64,000 bases of DNA, taken from the NCBI GenBank assembly GCA_030427635.1, contig JAUIBA010000009.1, positions 62,001 to 126,000 on the forward strand, given 5' to 3'. A program made the translations under genes and the position numbers. Below, piece by piece: positions 51,315-61,932 of the stretch (its first letter is position 1; each line of letters opens with the position of its first letter). Under the pieces are notes generated by a model that saw only the letters and a list, made by a program, of their open reading frames with translations, had not been told where the DNA came from and searched no databases. The DNA comes from Bacteroidia bacterium. Lineage in GTDB: Bacteria; Bacteroidota; Bacteroidia; Chitinophagales; Chitinophagaceae.

Positions 51315-52385
51315 TCAGAACTTGGGACAAACCATCTTTTTAGCCATACCCTTGTTGGTAAAGTCGCCCTGATGGAATAGTGTAATCTCCACACCGCCAT
51401 TCATCTTGCTGGCATCTTTCAGTGTAGAGGTGTTCACATCATAGCTCACCCCCAGCGACATGCTGTTGTATTTAACCCTTACCACAGGTATTACCGCATC
51501 GCGCATACGATAGAATGCACCACCCGTAAGCGCAAATGACTTACCTTCTGATATAAAGCGGGTCCAGGTTACAAGACCACCGCCCATTATCTCACGGTAT
51601 GCACCCTGAAATGCCACATTGCCCTGTAGCTGCATCATTACATCTTCCGTTACATTGAAGCTGGCGGCTGCATTACCATTCAGGCGCATGTTCTGCTTTA
51701 TATCCTCTGACTGGTAGTAGGAAAACTTAGGCTGTGTAAAGTGATAACCCGAAACACCTATTACGTATGAAATATTGTTGTCTATACCTGCGCTGGAGTT
51801 ATAATTGACCCCTGCACCCAGGTCCCAGAAACTGATTTTCGCATTGGGTATGTTTTCCAGTGATGGCAGCGTGGGGTCAAACTTACCGCCCATAAACTGA
51901 TTATTGAATGTAGCCTTGCTGGGATCAAAGCTGTACTGCATATGCCCCCCGGTGAACCCTACCGACAGATAAGAGTTCTTATCCACATTCATGGACTTGT
52001 TATAGTTGATGGCAGGATATACGCCGGTAATACGCTGATCTATACTTCCTGCCTTATCAGTATAGCCCAGCAGCCCAAAGCTGAAGAAGTCTTCGGACGT
52101 AGAACTTACAGACACTCGTCCCTCGCCACTGGCCAGTGTAGTTACAAACGGATGGCTTATGGTACTCCACTGGTTTCTGTAATATACACCTACCTTATAG
52201 TCGCTGGCAAATACTCCGGTCAGTGCAGGATTGCGTAGTATAGACGTTTCATAAAACTGAGAAAAGTGTATATCGGCCTGCGCACTTGCCCTGCCCTGCA
52301 TAAGGCATAGCCCCAGCAGCGCTAATCCTCCTGCCCTTGCCAGCCGGCATCTACGTGATATTCCGTTTCCTATGCGTGCTTTCAT
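51315..52385 (-). CDS. PorP/SprF-family type IX secretion outer-membrane protein
   Basis: The 356-residue protein has a signal peptide (residues about 18-36, ending SAQ) and the PorP/SprF pattern: QADIHFSQFYETSILRNPALTGVFASDYKVGVYYRNQW near its N-terminus, then barrel strands, and GVSYDVNTSTLKDASKMNGGVEI near residue 310. SprF-type proteins help place CHU_C-tailed surface adhesins such as SprB. It is 4 bp downstream of the 1,532-residue adhesin gene on the same strand, so it is the natural partner of the two adhesins. Ends MVCPKF. Confidence 0.95.
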   Translation of the reverse strand: MKARIGNGISRRCRLARAGGLALLGLCLMQGRASAQADIHFSQFYETSILRNPALTGVFASDYKVGVYYRNQWSTISHPFVTTLASGEGRVSVSSTSEDFFSFGLLGYTDKAGSIDQRITGVYPAINYNKSMNVDKNSYLSVGFTGGHMQYSFDPSKATFNNQFMGGKFDPTLPSLENIPNAKISFWDLGAGVNYNSSAGIDNNISYVIGVSGYHFTQPKFSYYQSEDIKQNMRLNGNAAASFNVTEDVMMQLQGNVAFQGAYREIMGGGLVTWTRFISEGKSFALTGGAFYRMRDAVIPVVRVKYNSMSLGVSYDVNTSTLKDASKMNGGVEITLFHQGDFTNKGMAKKMVCPKF

Positions 52386-52389
52386 AGCG

Positions 52390-55300
52390 CTACTTTATAA
52401 TCGTTACGTCTCCTTTAATAAATATATCCTCTCCGGTATAGCACACCGCTTCTATGAGATACACATACACATCCGGTCTTGGCGTTCCGCCCTTATAGGA
52501 GCCATCCCATGCATTCTGCGCATCATTAAGCGTAATGTTGTTTCGTTCAAACAGTAATTCTCCCCACCTGTTATATATCCTGAATGTCTTCACGGTCTTT
52601 ACCCCTATACCCCGCGGGTAGAACACATCATTCTCCCCATCGCCATTTGGTGTAAAGGCATTAGGCACAAACACCTGACTGTTGTCGCAATACAGGTATA
52701 TAGTCACAGAGTCAGATGCACGGCAGCCATGTTTCGATACCGCATCGGCAGTATAGGTAGTATTTACTGTCATACTGGCCACGGGACTGTAACAGTCATC
52801 ACAGCTCAGTGTTTCAGATGGCCACCATGTGAGTGTTTCTATATTGCTGCCGGTAGCATTCAGCTGAGCCTGAGAGCCTGCCACCAGACGCTGGTCGGGG
52901 CCGGCATCAATAGTAGGCAGCGGATACACTTCTACCGTTACATAGTTGGTATCAGGTATACAGCTACCCAGCTGGGCTATAGCCATATATATTACCGTAT
53001 ATGGTGGCGTAGCTATGGGGTTAGGTATTGTATTGTCACTGAGGCCGGTAGCCGGCAGCCACAGGTAAGTATGACCTCCGGTATCAAACAGCGGAACAGG
53101 TACACCGTAGCACACCGCAGTATCGCCCCATGCATTTGCAATCGTATGCGTACGCAGGAATACTGATACCGTGGCGGTATCTATACACCCACGGCTGTCT
53201 GTACCCGTTACCGTATATACAGTAGGCACATCCGGCGTAGCATAGGTAGGGTTGCACGCAGTGCAGCTCAGCGTGGCAGGTGGCTCCCATGTGTAGGTAG
53301 CTGCACCATAGCCTATAAGTGTTGCCGGGTCGCTTACGCATACTGTGGTATCAGGACTGGCGGTAACCACCGGTGGTGGCTCTACTATCAGCTCCTGAGT
53401 AAGGGAGTCCATACAGCCCCAGGCATTGGTCACTACCAGTTTTATAGGATAAGTGCCCGGCGTATTAATTGTGTGCGTAGGTGCCTGTACGGTACTTGTG
53501 TTACCGTCATAGGTCCACAGCCAGGTATCTACCGGATTCCAGTAGCCGGTGGAAGTTTCTACAAATGTGAACTCCATACCTATACATACCGGACTGGGCG
53601 CTGTAGTGAAGGCTGCTTTTACCTCATCTATCTTTATCGTATCCAGCCCCACACTGGATGTCTGGCATCCGGTATTATCGCTCAGTATCAGCTTGGGTAC
53701 AAATGCCCCCGGCGTGGTATAGGTGTGCGATATGGTATCGGTAAACGATATAGAACTTGTAGAGCCGTCAGAGAAGTCCCAGGTAATGAAAGGCACATTG
53801 CTCAGTGTGGCGGTGAAATGTACCGTAAGCGGCACGCAGCCGGTAAGCGGTGTGTAAGACAGTGCACCTGCATAACCAAATATGTTCACCGCACGCTCCA
53901 TAGTATCCTTACAGCCCCACATATTGGTAGCTATAAGCCTTACAGGATAAAGGCCCGATGCTATATACATGTTGCTGGGCGATGGTATCGTAGAGCTGCC
54001 ACCATCACCAAAGGTCCAGTTATATGCGGTAGCGCCTGTACTGGTATTGGTAAAGTTCACTATCAGAGGCGGACATACAGAGACCGAATCGCTCATAGCA
54101 AAGTTTGCCACAGGTTTCGTGACGTTGATATAACCAGGATAAATTACTTCATCGGTACAGCCATGCGTATCCGTTACCGTGAGCTTCACGTTAAATGACC
54201 CGGTTATACTATAAGCATGTGTGGAAGTAGCGCCTGTGCCCGGAGGTGTACCATCACCATAGTCCCACGAGTAAGAAGCTATACCACCTGTAGATGTACT
54301 GGTAAAGTTTACGTTACTACTGACACACGGATGCAGATTACTGGCTACAAACGACGCCTGCGGATCCCATACTGTAACAGCTCCAAATTCTGATACGGAG
54401 TCTTTACAACCCAGGTTGTCCGTTACTATCAGCGTTACGCTGAATACACCACCGGCAGTATAGGTATGCACAGAGGGGGTACCTACGCCGGTAAGACCAT
54501 CACCATATTTCCACTCATACGACACCAGCGATGAGCCGGAAGTAGGTGTACTGGTACTGGTAAGTGTAACATTGAGCGGGGCACAGCCCGATGACGGGGC
54601 AACCGTTAGGCCCACGTTGGGTGCCGAAACAAAAATATAGTTGTCCAGCCTCATGGTATCCCAGCAGTCATTAACACTCCTTACCCTGAGCATAATATCA
54701 TGATAGCCCGATGTTGTGAATATATGTGAAATGATAGGCCCGCTGGGTAAAGGCAGCCCTATAAGGGTTCCATTATCATACCATTGGTACTCCATAACTG
54801 CCCCTCCCAATACCGCAGCTGTAAATGTTACGGTATCGCCACTGCATATATTGGTACGGTTCGCCGTGAAGTTAGGTATAAGACTGTCTATGTATATATA
54901 TATACTGGCAGTATCCCGGCACCCGCTGGCTATGTTATAAGTAGTCAGTGTCACCGTATGCGAACCATATGTGGAGAAATAGTGTACCGGGTCGTCAACT
55001 GTAGAGGTTGTTCCGTCACTGAATATCCACAGGTGGGTATCATCACCCATTGATGCATTAAAAAAGTTTACACGGTTACGTGGAGAGCAGAGTATGTTAT
55101 GGTTGATAATAGACTTCGGAGAGTCTATCTGAATATAATCTGTAATGAAAGTGGTAACACCAGGACAGCCATGGTAGTATGGTGTTACAGATGGTGTAAA
55201 GTATACCCCCGGCACCGTGTATACGTGCGCTACAGGGCCTGGAGTAGATGAGGTATCATATACCACTACAGAACTACCGTCGTCAAAATCCCAGTGATAT

Positions 55301-56988
55301 TCATCTACAGGGCCTACTACTATGGTAGGCGTAAACACTACAGGTATATGCTCACCATAACATACATGGCGGGGAGCAGCGCTGAATATTACCTGTGGCG
55401 GCTCACCTACACGCACCTGTACAGTGGCCGTTACCGGACAGCCATTGGCCGTTACAGCCGATACCGTAATTGTATATACGCCTACTGCGGTAAATGTATG
55501 TGTGGGCGTAGGCATAGTGGATGGAGTACTGCCATCGCCAAAATCCCATACAAAAGAGCCGGCAGGCCCGTAAGGATAAGGATACAAACCCGGAGGCGGA
55601 ATAGAAGTCTCAAGACTGGTACTGAAATTAACCGTTAGCGGCACACAGCCTTCATCCGGTGAGGCATACGCCTGGAAAATGATATCATAAATGGTTATAC
55701 CACCCTCTGCCGTATCTACACAGCCGGTATGCGGATCTGTTACTATTACCTGTGCTGTTTTTGTACCATTGGTAGGGTAGGTTACTACCATAGGTGATCC
55801 GGTACCGGAACTACCACCGGTGCCCGGCGGTGAAAACAGCCATGAATATATCATACCGGGGGGCGATACTGAGTAAGTAATCGTTGCCGGTGCAGGACAA
55901 GGATCTGTAGGATTAACAGTGATGGTGATGTTAGGACCGGGAATCACTACTATCGGGTGTATTACCGTATCGGCACAGGGGCCATTACCTATTATCAGCC
56001 GCACATTGTATACTCCTGGTGCAGAATATGCGTGAGAGCCGTGAGTACTGCCACTGGTAGCGCCATCGCCATAATTCCAGTTGGAAGAGGTAAATGGTGG
56101 CGGGCTGGTATTGGTAAAGGTCACATTATTATATACACACACCGTATCAGGGTGGGTAAATGAAGCGCTGATGTTACCAATGCTGATGTTACTGATAAAT
56201 GTATCCAGACAGCCATTACCGTCAGATACAATAAGGCGTACCGGATAGGTACCGGTAGAGCCATAAACGTGGGTTGTGGGGGAACCCGTTCCGGTAAAGC
56301 CATCACCAAAGTCCCATGAGCTGCCTAATGGTGCAGCGCCGCTACTGGTACTGGTAAAGGGGATAGACACCGGTGGATTACAGCCACCACCCGGACTGGT
56401 AAACGAGGCCACGGGAGGTGGGTACACATGTATATATGCAGGCTTTGTAAGCGAGCCCACACACCCCTGAGAGTTGGTCACAAACAGCGTAACGGTATAG
56501 TCGCCGGGCGCACTATATGTATGTGTGGCCGGGCTGGAGGTACCGGTACCACTACCATCTCCCCAGTTCCATGTACAGGTCATAGGACCCGGCACACCAC
56601 TTATACTGGTATTGGTAAAGGTCACCGGAGTATTGGGACATACCGTAGTATCATTTGCCGTAAAGGAGACCGTAGGGGGTGGATGCACCGTAATGGTCAT
56701 AGAATAGGTACTTACAGATGTGCCATTGGTAGCAGTAAGCACTACTACATGCGTACCCGGGGTGGTGAAACTCGTGGACGGATTGGTAAGTACAGATGTA
56801 CCTGATGTACCAAATGTCCAGGAGTAGGTAGTTCCTCCCGGCCCTGTAGTAAGGTTGGTAAAGCTTACCAGTAACGGCGCACATCCTGTAGCGGGCGTGG
56901 CGGTGAAACTTGCGGTAACCTGAGCGTCTGACGTGAAAGCCAGGAATAAGGTGACGAGTATAGAAAATACAAGTTTAAAACATTTCAT
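52390..56988 (-). CDS. Giant PKD-repeat surface adhesin with CHU_C tail (copy A)
   Basis: The 1,532-residue protein has a signal peptide (residues 1-22), then about 14 PKD-like modules of about 80 residues each. Most contain a WDFGDG-type turn (for example NWGDGSG, WDFGDGFTG, WKYGDGLTG) and an HxYxxxGxYxVxL strand. Nearly all have a Cys in the first strand (GCAPL, GCVPL) and one near the last (GCKDS, GCTDE), suggesting one disulfide per module. Three Ig-like modules follow, then the gliding-motility-associated C-terminal domain (VPNAFTPNGDGENDVFYPRG, RIYNRWGELLFER), a type B T9SS signal. It is 175 bp downstream of its paralogue and 4 bp upstream of the PorP/SprF gene. Confidence 0.95.
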   Translation of the reverse strand: MKCFKLVFSILVTLFLAFTSDAQVTASFTATPATGCAPLLVSFTNLTTGPGGTTYSWTFGTSGTSVLTNPSTSFTTPGTHVVVLTATNGTSVSTYSMTITVHPPPTVSFTANDTTVCPNTPVTFTNTSISGVPGPMTCTWNWGDGSGTGTSSPATHTYSAPGDYTVTLFVTNSQGCVGSLTKPAYIHVYPPPVASFTSPGGGCNPPVSIPFTSTSSGAAPLGSSWDFGDGFTGTGSPTTHVYGSTGTYPVRLIVSDGNGCLDTFISNISIGNISASFTHPDTVCVYNNVTFTNTSPPPFTSSNWNYGDGATSGSTHGSHAYSAPGVYNVRLIIGNGPCADTVIHPIVVIPGPNITITVNPTDPCPAPATITYSVSPPGMIYSWLFSPPGTGGSSGTGSPMVVTYPTNGTKTAQVIVTDPHTGCVDTAEGGITIYDIIFQAYASPDEGCVPLTVNFSTSLETSIPPPGLYPYPYGPAGSFVWDFGDGSTPSTMPTPTHTFTAVGVYTITVSAVTANGCPVTATVQVRVGEPPQVIFSAAPRHVCYGEHIPVVFTPTIVVGPVDEYHWDFDDGSSVVVYDTSSTPGPVAHVYTVPGVYFTPSVTPYYHGCPGVTTFITDYIQIDSPKSIINHNILCSPRNRVNFFNASMGDDTHLWIFSDGTTSTVDDPVHYFSTYGSHTVTLTTYNIASGCRDTASIYIYIDSLIPNFTANRTNICSGDTVTFTAAVLGGAVMEYQWYDNGTLIGLPLPSGPIISHIFTTSGYHDIMLRVRSVNDCWDTMRLDNYIFVSAPNVGLTVAPSSGCAPLNVTLTSTSTPTSGSSLVSYEWKYGDGLTGVGTPSVHTYTAGGVFSVTLIVTDNLGCKDSVSEFGAVTVWDPQASFVASNLHPCVSSNVNFTSTSTGGIASYSWDYGDGTPPGTGATSTHAYSITGSFNVKLTVTDTHGCTDEVIYPGYINVTKPVANFAMSDSVSVCPPLIVNFTNTSTGATAYNWTFGDGGSSTIPSPSNMYIASGLYPVRLIATNMWGCKDTMERAVNIFGYAGALSYTPLTGCVPLTVHFTATLSNVPFITWDFSDGSTSSISFTDTISHTYTTPGAFVPKLILSDNTGCQTSSVGLDTIKIDEVKAAFTTAPSPVCIGMEFTFVETSTGYWNPVDTWLWTYDGNTSTVQAPTHTINTPGTYPIKLVVTNAWGCMDSLTQELIVEPPPVVTASPDTTVCVSDPATLIGYGAATYTWEPPATLSCTACNPTYATPDVPTVYTVTGTDSRGCIDTATVSVFLRTHTIANAWGDTAVCYGVPVPLFDTGGHTYLWLPATGLSDNTIPNPIATPPYTVIYMAIAQLGSCIPDTNYVTVEVYPLPTIDAGPDQRLVAGSQAQLNATGSNIETLTWWPSETLSCDDCYSPVASMTVNTTYTADAVSKHGCRASDSVTIYLYCDNSQVFVPNAFTPNGDGENDVFYPRGIGVKTVKTFRIYNRWGELLFERNNITLNDAQNAWDGSYKGGTPRPDVYVYLIEAVCYTGEDIFIKGDVTIIK

Positions 56989-57163
56989 GTTGTTTAAAAT
57001 TGTAATTTGTTTTTATGGAGAAGGATAATAAAGATAGATAATATTGTGTTAAAAAGAGACGTTTACAGCCATAAATAAGTTGGGATTTTTAAAAAATATA
57101 TCGTTAGTTAAAAATATAAATGCATTATTAATTGGAGGTGTTTTCGTTATCATATTGATATTT

Positions 57164-60100
57164 TTATCTTATTATTGTTACATCGCCTTTTATCAGCACC
57201 GGCTGGCCTGTATAGCACACGGCTTCTACTACATAAACATACACATCCGGCCTTGGGTAGTCGCCATTATAGTTACCATCCCACGCATTGGATGCATCGT
57301 TTACATTAATATTTCTTCGTTCAAAAAGCAGCTCTCCCCACCGGTTATATATCCTGAATGACTTAACAATGCTTATACCCGTTCCCCGGGGATAGAACAC
57401 ATCGTTTTCACCATCATTGTTGGGCGTAAACGTATTAGGGAGAAACACCTGCTTGCTGTTACAGAATACAAATACGGTTACAGAGTCAGAATGTCTGCAG
57501 CCCTGAGGAGAAATACCTGTGACCACATAGGTAGTTGTGGTGGTAACAGTTGCTTCCGGGTCTGAGCAGTCATAACAATCCAGTCCCTGAGGTGGGGTCC
57601 ACTCCCAGGCAGCCGTATTGATACCGGTAGCCGTAAGCTGCACCGATGAACCCGACAGCACCTCCTGGTCAGGGCCCGCATCTACCCTGGGCGCAGGGAA
57701 TACCTGCACTTTTACATAATCTGTATCAGGTATGCAGCCAGCCAGCTGCGCTATAACGGTATAGGTAATTGTTGATGCCGGAAATGCTATAGGATTCCAT
57801 ATGGTAGGGTCACTGAGACCTCCCGGTGGCAGCCACGTATATTTTGTACCTCCGGTATCAAAAAGCGGTATTGAGTTTCCGGAGCACATTACAGAGTCTC
57901 CCCATGCATTGGCAAATGTATGCGTACGCAGCCCTACCGTCACAGTATCTGTATCCTTACAGCCTTTCACATCTGTACCCGTCACCGTATAAGTAGTCAC
58001 TACAGGCGGCGTAGCCGATGTGGGATTGCAGGTAGCACAGCTTACCGTGGCCACAGGCTCCCACTCATAAGTAGCAGCTCCCCATGCCTCAAGCGATGCC
58101 GGGTCTCCCACACATACCACAGTATCGGCACTGGCCGATACCACCGGCAGCGGCAGCACTTCCAGGCTACTCACCAGTGTGGCCGTACAGCCCCAGGCAT
58201 TGGATACCGTAAGCGTTACCGGATAGATGCCCGGCTCATAAACAGTCCATGCAGGTGAGGAGTCGGTGCTTGTTATCCCGGGCCCGTAAGTCCAGTCCCA
58301 GCTGTCTATGGGCATCCAGAAGAAGGTAGAGGAGTCTACAAAATGAAACTCTGTACCCAGACACGCCGCCGGCGATACGTCAAACTTTGCAGTAATGCCA
58401 TCTACCTTTATTGTGTCATCGCCCAGGGTGGAGTTCTGGCAGCCGGTATTATCACTCAGTATGAGCTTGGGTACATACCCCCCGGGAATGGTATATATAT
58501 GTACAGCAGAATCTACTGCCGACATAACACTGGTATTACCATCGCCAAAGTCCCATATGATACCGGGCACATTACTGATAGCCGCATGAAAATGTACCTC
58601 CAGCGGTGCACAGCCCGTAAGCGGTGCATAGGTAAGCGAGCCGGCATAGCCATATATGTTGACAATGCGCGATGCCGTATCGGCACAGCCCCAGTAGTCC
58701 CGTACTATGAGCGTGGCAGTGTACAGGCCTGGCGATATATATACATTACTGGGCGACATAAGTGCAGATATATTGCCGTCGCCAAAGGTCCAGTCATAAT
58801 ACATGCCACCTGTACTGGTATTGGTAAAGGCCACAGTAAGTGGTGAGCATACCGAAAAGGTATCGCTGGGTATAAATGATGCCACAGGCTGGGTAACATT
58901 TATATAGCTGGCATTCGTCTGCGTATCGGTACAGCCATGTACATCTGTCACTACCAGTTTTACAGTATAGCTGCCGGCAGCAGTATAAGCATGTACCGGC
59001 GATGTGGCGGTAGATGTAGTACCGTCACCAAACATCCAGAATGAGCTTACAATAGCTACCGAAGCATTGTTGAACGTTATAGGGACATTGATACAGGGGT
59101 GTACATTACTGGCAGTAAATACAGCATCTGGTTTGTACACGATTACTGCCGACGGATGAGCCGCGGTATCCATACAACCTATATTATCCGTCACTATCTC
59201 TGTTACAGAATAAGTGCCGGGATTGGTATAAGTATGTGTGGTAACGGGTGTACTTACCGTAGTGCCACTGCCATCGCCAAAGTCCCACTGAAACCCGGTC
59301 ATGAACAGCCCCGGCACATCGGTACTGATATCAGTAAAGGTCACTGTAAGCGGCCAGCAACCGGGTACAGGAGCCACCGTAAAGTTAGCCACGGGTTTAC
59401 CCACTATCACATAGTTATCCCGGATTACCGTATCAGGACAGAAGCGGTCATTAAGAAATGTAAACATGATGGAGTACAACCCTGGCACATTGAATGTGTC
59501 GCGCATATGCATACCCACCTGCCATGGGTCGTTATGCCCGTTCACAAACCATGTGGCAGCAGATATGGTGCCGCCCGTTACTGTGGCAGTAAAGTTTACG
59601 GCATCGCCCTCACAAACAGTTGTATCATCAGCAGTGAAGTTCACCACCGGACTCAGCAGATTAATTACAGCATGAGCCGTATCCCGGCAGCCACTGGCCG
59701 CATTATATGTAGCCAGTGATACCGTATAGACCCCTATAGACGGGTAATCATGCACAGGGTCATCGGCCGTAGAGCTGGTACCATCGCCAAAGAACCATAT
59801 GTGGGTATCAGCCCCCATGGAACTGTCCACAAAATTTACCCGCGTAAGCGGTGAGCAGGGAAAGGAGTGGTATATGATAGCCTTGGGAGAGTCTACCGTT
59901 ATGACCACTGGCCATACATAGGGCGGCCCGGGACAGCCATGATAGTATGGCGTTACCGTAGCCGTATAAAAGCCGGGCGTATTATAGTAATGAACCGCCC
60001 CCGGCGAGGTAGCATATAGTGAGCCATCGCCAAACTCCCACTGATATGCATCTACAGGACCGGTAATAACCGTAGCGGTAAACACAACGCTATCACCATA

Positions 60101-61705
60101 ACATATATGTGTGGGTGCTGCGGTAAAAGTTACTTCGGGTGGTGTACCTACCTTCACCAGCAGTGTATCCGTCACCGGGCATCCATTATCTGTTGTTGCG
60201 GTAACCGTTACCACATATACACCCACAGCTGTATAGGTGTGGTTAGGGGCAGAGGCGGTACTGGTAGGTGATCCATCGCCAAAATTCCACGTATAGCCCG
60301 ATATCCCGTAAGGATATGGGTGCGATGTGGTATCCGGCTGCATAGTGTATGCCGCAGAGCTGAAGTTAACATTCAGCGGCACGCACCCCATAGTGGGAGT
60401 GGCTATGCCTACAAATGTCAGGTCATATAGCGTATCACGGTGTACTACGGTATCTATACAGCCATGCACATCCGATATCACCATTTTTATGGTCTTTACC
60501 CCATCTGTACCCCAGTTGTGTGTATTAGTGGGGCCGGTAGCAGAGGTGCCATCACTGTACAGCCAGGTAACGCTGCTGCCCGGCGGCACAATAGAAGTAT
60601 AAGATATATTCACCGGTGCAGGGCATGGATCTGCAGGGGTAAAGGTAAAGTCGCCCACCGGCAGCGGATGAATAGTAATGGTATGTGTTTCCACATCATT
60701 GCACGGTCCGCTGAGGATAGTAAGTGTTACCGTATAAGTACCCGGTGCTGTGTACACATGCATGCCGCTGAAGGAGGTATCTGCCGGGGTTCCGTCACCA
60801 TAGTTCCAGCTGCGGGTGGTATGCACGCTGCTGGTATTGGTAAACGATACCGGAGAAAAAACACAGCCCGATGCAGGCCCGGTAAACGCAGCATTGATGC
60901 TGCCTACAAATACATATGCAGGACGGGTAAGGCTGTCTTTACAACCATTACCATCTGTAACTACAAGCTTTACATCGTACGTCCCAGGCACACTGTAAGT
61001 GTTGGATGCCGGCGAGCCTGTAGCCATAATACCCGACCCGAATGTCCACAGGTAGGATAATGGCGCAGTACCTGAGCCCGTACTGGTAAATGTTACAGCG
61101 CCCGGAGGGTTACATACATTAAGCGGACTGCCGGCAAAGTTCACTGCCGGGGGTGTATGTACACGGATGTAGGCTACGCGGGTGAGTGTACGCACACAGC
61201 CCTGACTGTTGGTAGCCGTAAGCGTGATGTTATAGAAACCCGGAGTACTGAAAGTATGCACAGGGTTAGCCACAGTGGACGTACTGCCATCACCGAAGTT
61301 CCACAGCCATGTCATTGGGCCGGGCACACCACTACTGCTGGCATTGATGAATGATACCGCCTCTCCCGGGCATACTGCAGTATCGGTAGCTGAAAATGAT
61401 ACCGTAGGCAATGGATGCACCGTTATCACCATAGTGTGTATATCGGTACTGCCATCTGCTCCATAAGCAGTAAGCGTTACGGTATAGGTACCTACTGAAA
61501 GATAGCTGGTAGATGGGTCCGTAATAGGAGTAATAGTACCGTTACCCAGATTCCATGAATAGCTTGCTGCACCCGTAGATGTATTGGTAAAGTGCACCAC
61601 ATGTGGTGCACAGCCGGCGGCAAAGTCTGCAGTGAAGCCCGCTGTGACTGCCCCGGCTACAGCAGACTGCACTAAAAGCAGCAATATGGTGAGCAGGTAC
61701 CGCAT
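57164..61705 (-). CDS. Giant PKD-repeat surface adhesin with CHU_C tail (copy B)
   Basis: The 1,513-residue protein has the same plan as copy A: signal peptide (RYLLTILLLLVQSAVAGAV), 14 PKD-like modules, three Ig-like modules and a CHU_C tail (LPNTFTPNNDGENDVFYPRG, RIYNRWGELLFERR). Module n of B matches module n of A in unusual features; for example module 6 of both has the PHPYPYG or YPYPYG insert, module 7 the PYYHGCPG turn, and module 13 the PLTGC start. So the whole gene was duplicated after the array had formed. The first gene of the three-gene unit, it starts at 61705 ahead of copy A. No promoter consensus was found in its 228-bp upstream gap. Confidence 0.95.
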   Translation of the reverse strand: MRYLLTILLLLVQSAVAGAVTAGFTADFAAGCAPHVVHFTNTSTGAASYSWNLGNGTITPITDPSTSYLSVGTYTVTLTAYGADGSTDIHTMVITVHPLPTVSFSATDTAVCPGEAVSFINASSSGVPGPMTWLWNFGDGSTSTVANPVHTFSTPGFYNITLTATNSQGCVRTLTRVAYIRVHTPPAVNFAGSPLNVCNPPGAVTFTSTGSGTAPLSYLWTFGSGIMATGSPASNTYSVPGTYDVKLVVTDGNGCKDSLTRPAYVFVGSINAAFTGPASGCVFSPVSFTNTSSVHTTRSWNYGDGTPADTSFSGMHVYTAPGTYTVTLTILSGPCNDVETHTITIHPLPVGDFTFTPADPCPAPVNISYTSIVPPGSSVTWLYSDGTSATGPTNTHNWGTDGVKTIKMVISDVHGCIDTVVHRDTLYDLTFVGIATPTMGCVPLNVNFSSAAYTMQPDTTSHPYPYGISGYTWNFGDGSPTSTASAPNHTYTAVGVYVVTVTATTDNGCPVTDTLLVKVGTPPEVTFTAAPTHICYGDSVVFTATVITGPVDAYQWEFGDGSLYATSPGAVHYYNTPGFYTATVTPYYHGCPGPPYVWPVVITVDSPKAIIYHSFPCSPLTRVNFVDSSMGADTHIWFFGDGTSSTADDPVHDYPSIGVYTVSLATYNAASGCRDTAHAVINLLSPVVNFTADDTTVCEGDAVNFTATVTGGTISAATWFVNGHNDPWQVGMHMRDTFNVPGLYSIMFTFLNDRFCPDTVIRDNYVIVGKPVANFTVAPVPGCWPLTVTFTDISTDVPGLFMTGFQWDFGDGSGTTVSTPVTTHTYTNPGTYSVTEIVTDNIGCMDTAAHPSAVIVYKPDAVFTASNVHPCINVPITFNNASVAIVSSFWMFGDGTTSTATSPVHAYTAAGSYTVKLVVTDVHGCTDTQTNASYINVTQPVASFIPSDTFSVCSPLTVAFTNTSTGGMYYDWTFGDGNISALMSPSNVYISPGLYTATLIVRDYWGCADTASRIVNIYGYAGSLTYAPLTGCAPLEVHFHAAISNVPGIIWDFGDGNTSVMSAVDSAVHIYTIPGGYVPKLILSDNTGCQNSTLGDDTIKVDGITAKFDVSPAACLGTEFHFVDSSTFFWMPIDSWDWTYGPGITSTDSSPAWTVYEPGIYPVTLTVSNAWGCTATLVSSLEVLPLPVVSASADTVVCVGDPASLEAWGAATYEWEPVATVSCATCNPTSATPPVVTTYTVTGTDVKGCKDTDTVTVGLRTHTFANAWGDSVMCSGNSIPLFDTGGTKYTWLPPGGLSDPTIWNPIAFPASTITYTVIAQLAGCIPDTDYVKVQVFPAPRVDAGPDQEVLSGSSVQLTATGINTAAWEWTPPQGLDCYDCSDPEATVTTTTTYVVTGISPQGCRHSDSVTVFVFCNSKQVFLPNTFTPNNDGENDVFYPRGTGISIVKSFRIYNRWGELLFERRNINVNDASNAWDGNYNGDYPRPDVYVYVVEAVCYTGQPVLIKGDVTIIR

Positions 61706-61867
61706 AGGTATATAGCTATAAGGTGTTTAAAATTAAATAAACATTTTCAAAAAACAAATTCGAATTCACAGATATGTATTCCCGCATATCAGCACAATTA
61801 CCCCGGTCTGAATACGCTGCATTACAGAAGTGGCGTTATTGTTACCCGTGCACGTTAGATTATGGCA

Positions 61868-61900
61868 CAAGAAAACACTGCCCGCCATTGGCGGGCAGTG
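61868..61900 (-). terminator. Terminator after mutL
   Basis: An 11-bp perfect stem (61876-61886 with 61890-61900, core CTGCCCGCC) with a 3-nt loop is followed on the minus strand by TTTTCTT. It lies about 32 bp past the mutL stop and insulates mutL from the adhesin operon. Confidence 0.88.
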
Positions 61901-61932
61901 CACTTAATATGTAACTGATTCCTGTAAAAATG

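Noticed and set aside
53473..61060. Many plus-strand frames of 100-240 codons inside the adhesin genes
   Set aside because: They are antisense shadows rich in Tyr, Arg and Ile, caused by the codon use of the PKD modules. None has a recognisable domain or signal peptide.
52390..61705. Possible CRISPR-like or satellite repeat array
   Set aside because: The repetition is at the protein level (PKD modules of about 80 residues). The DNA repeats are divergent, long, and have no constant spacers.
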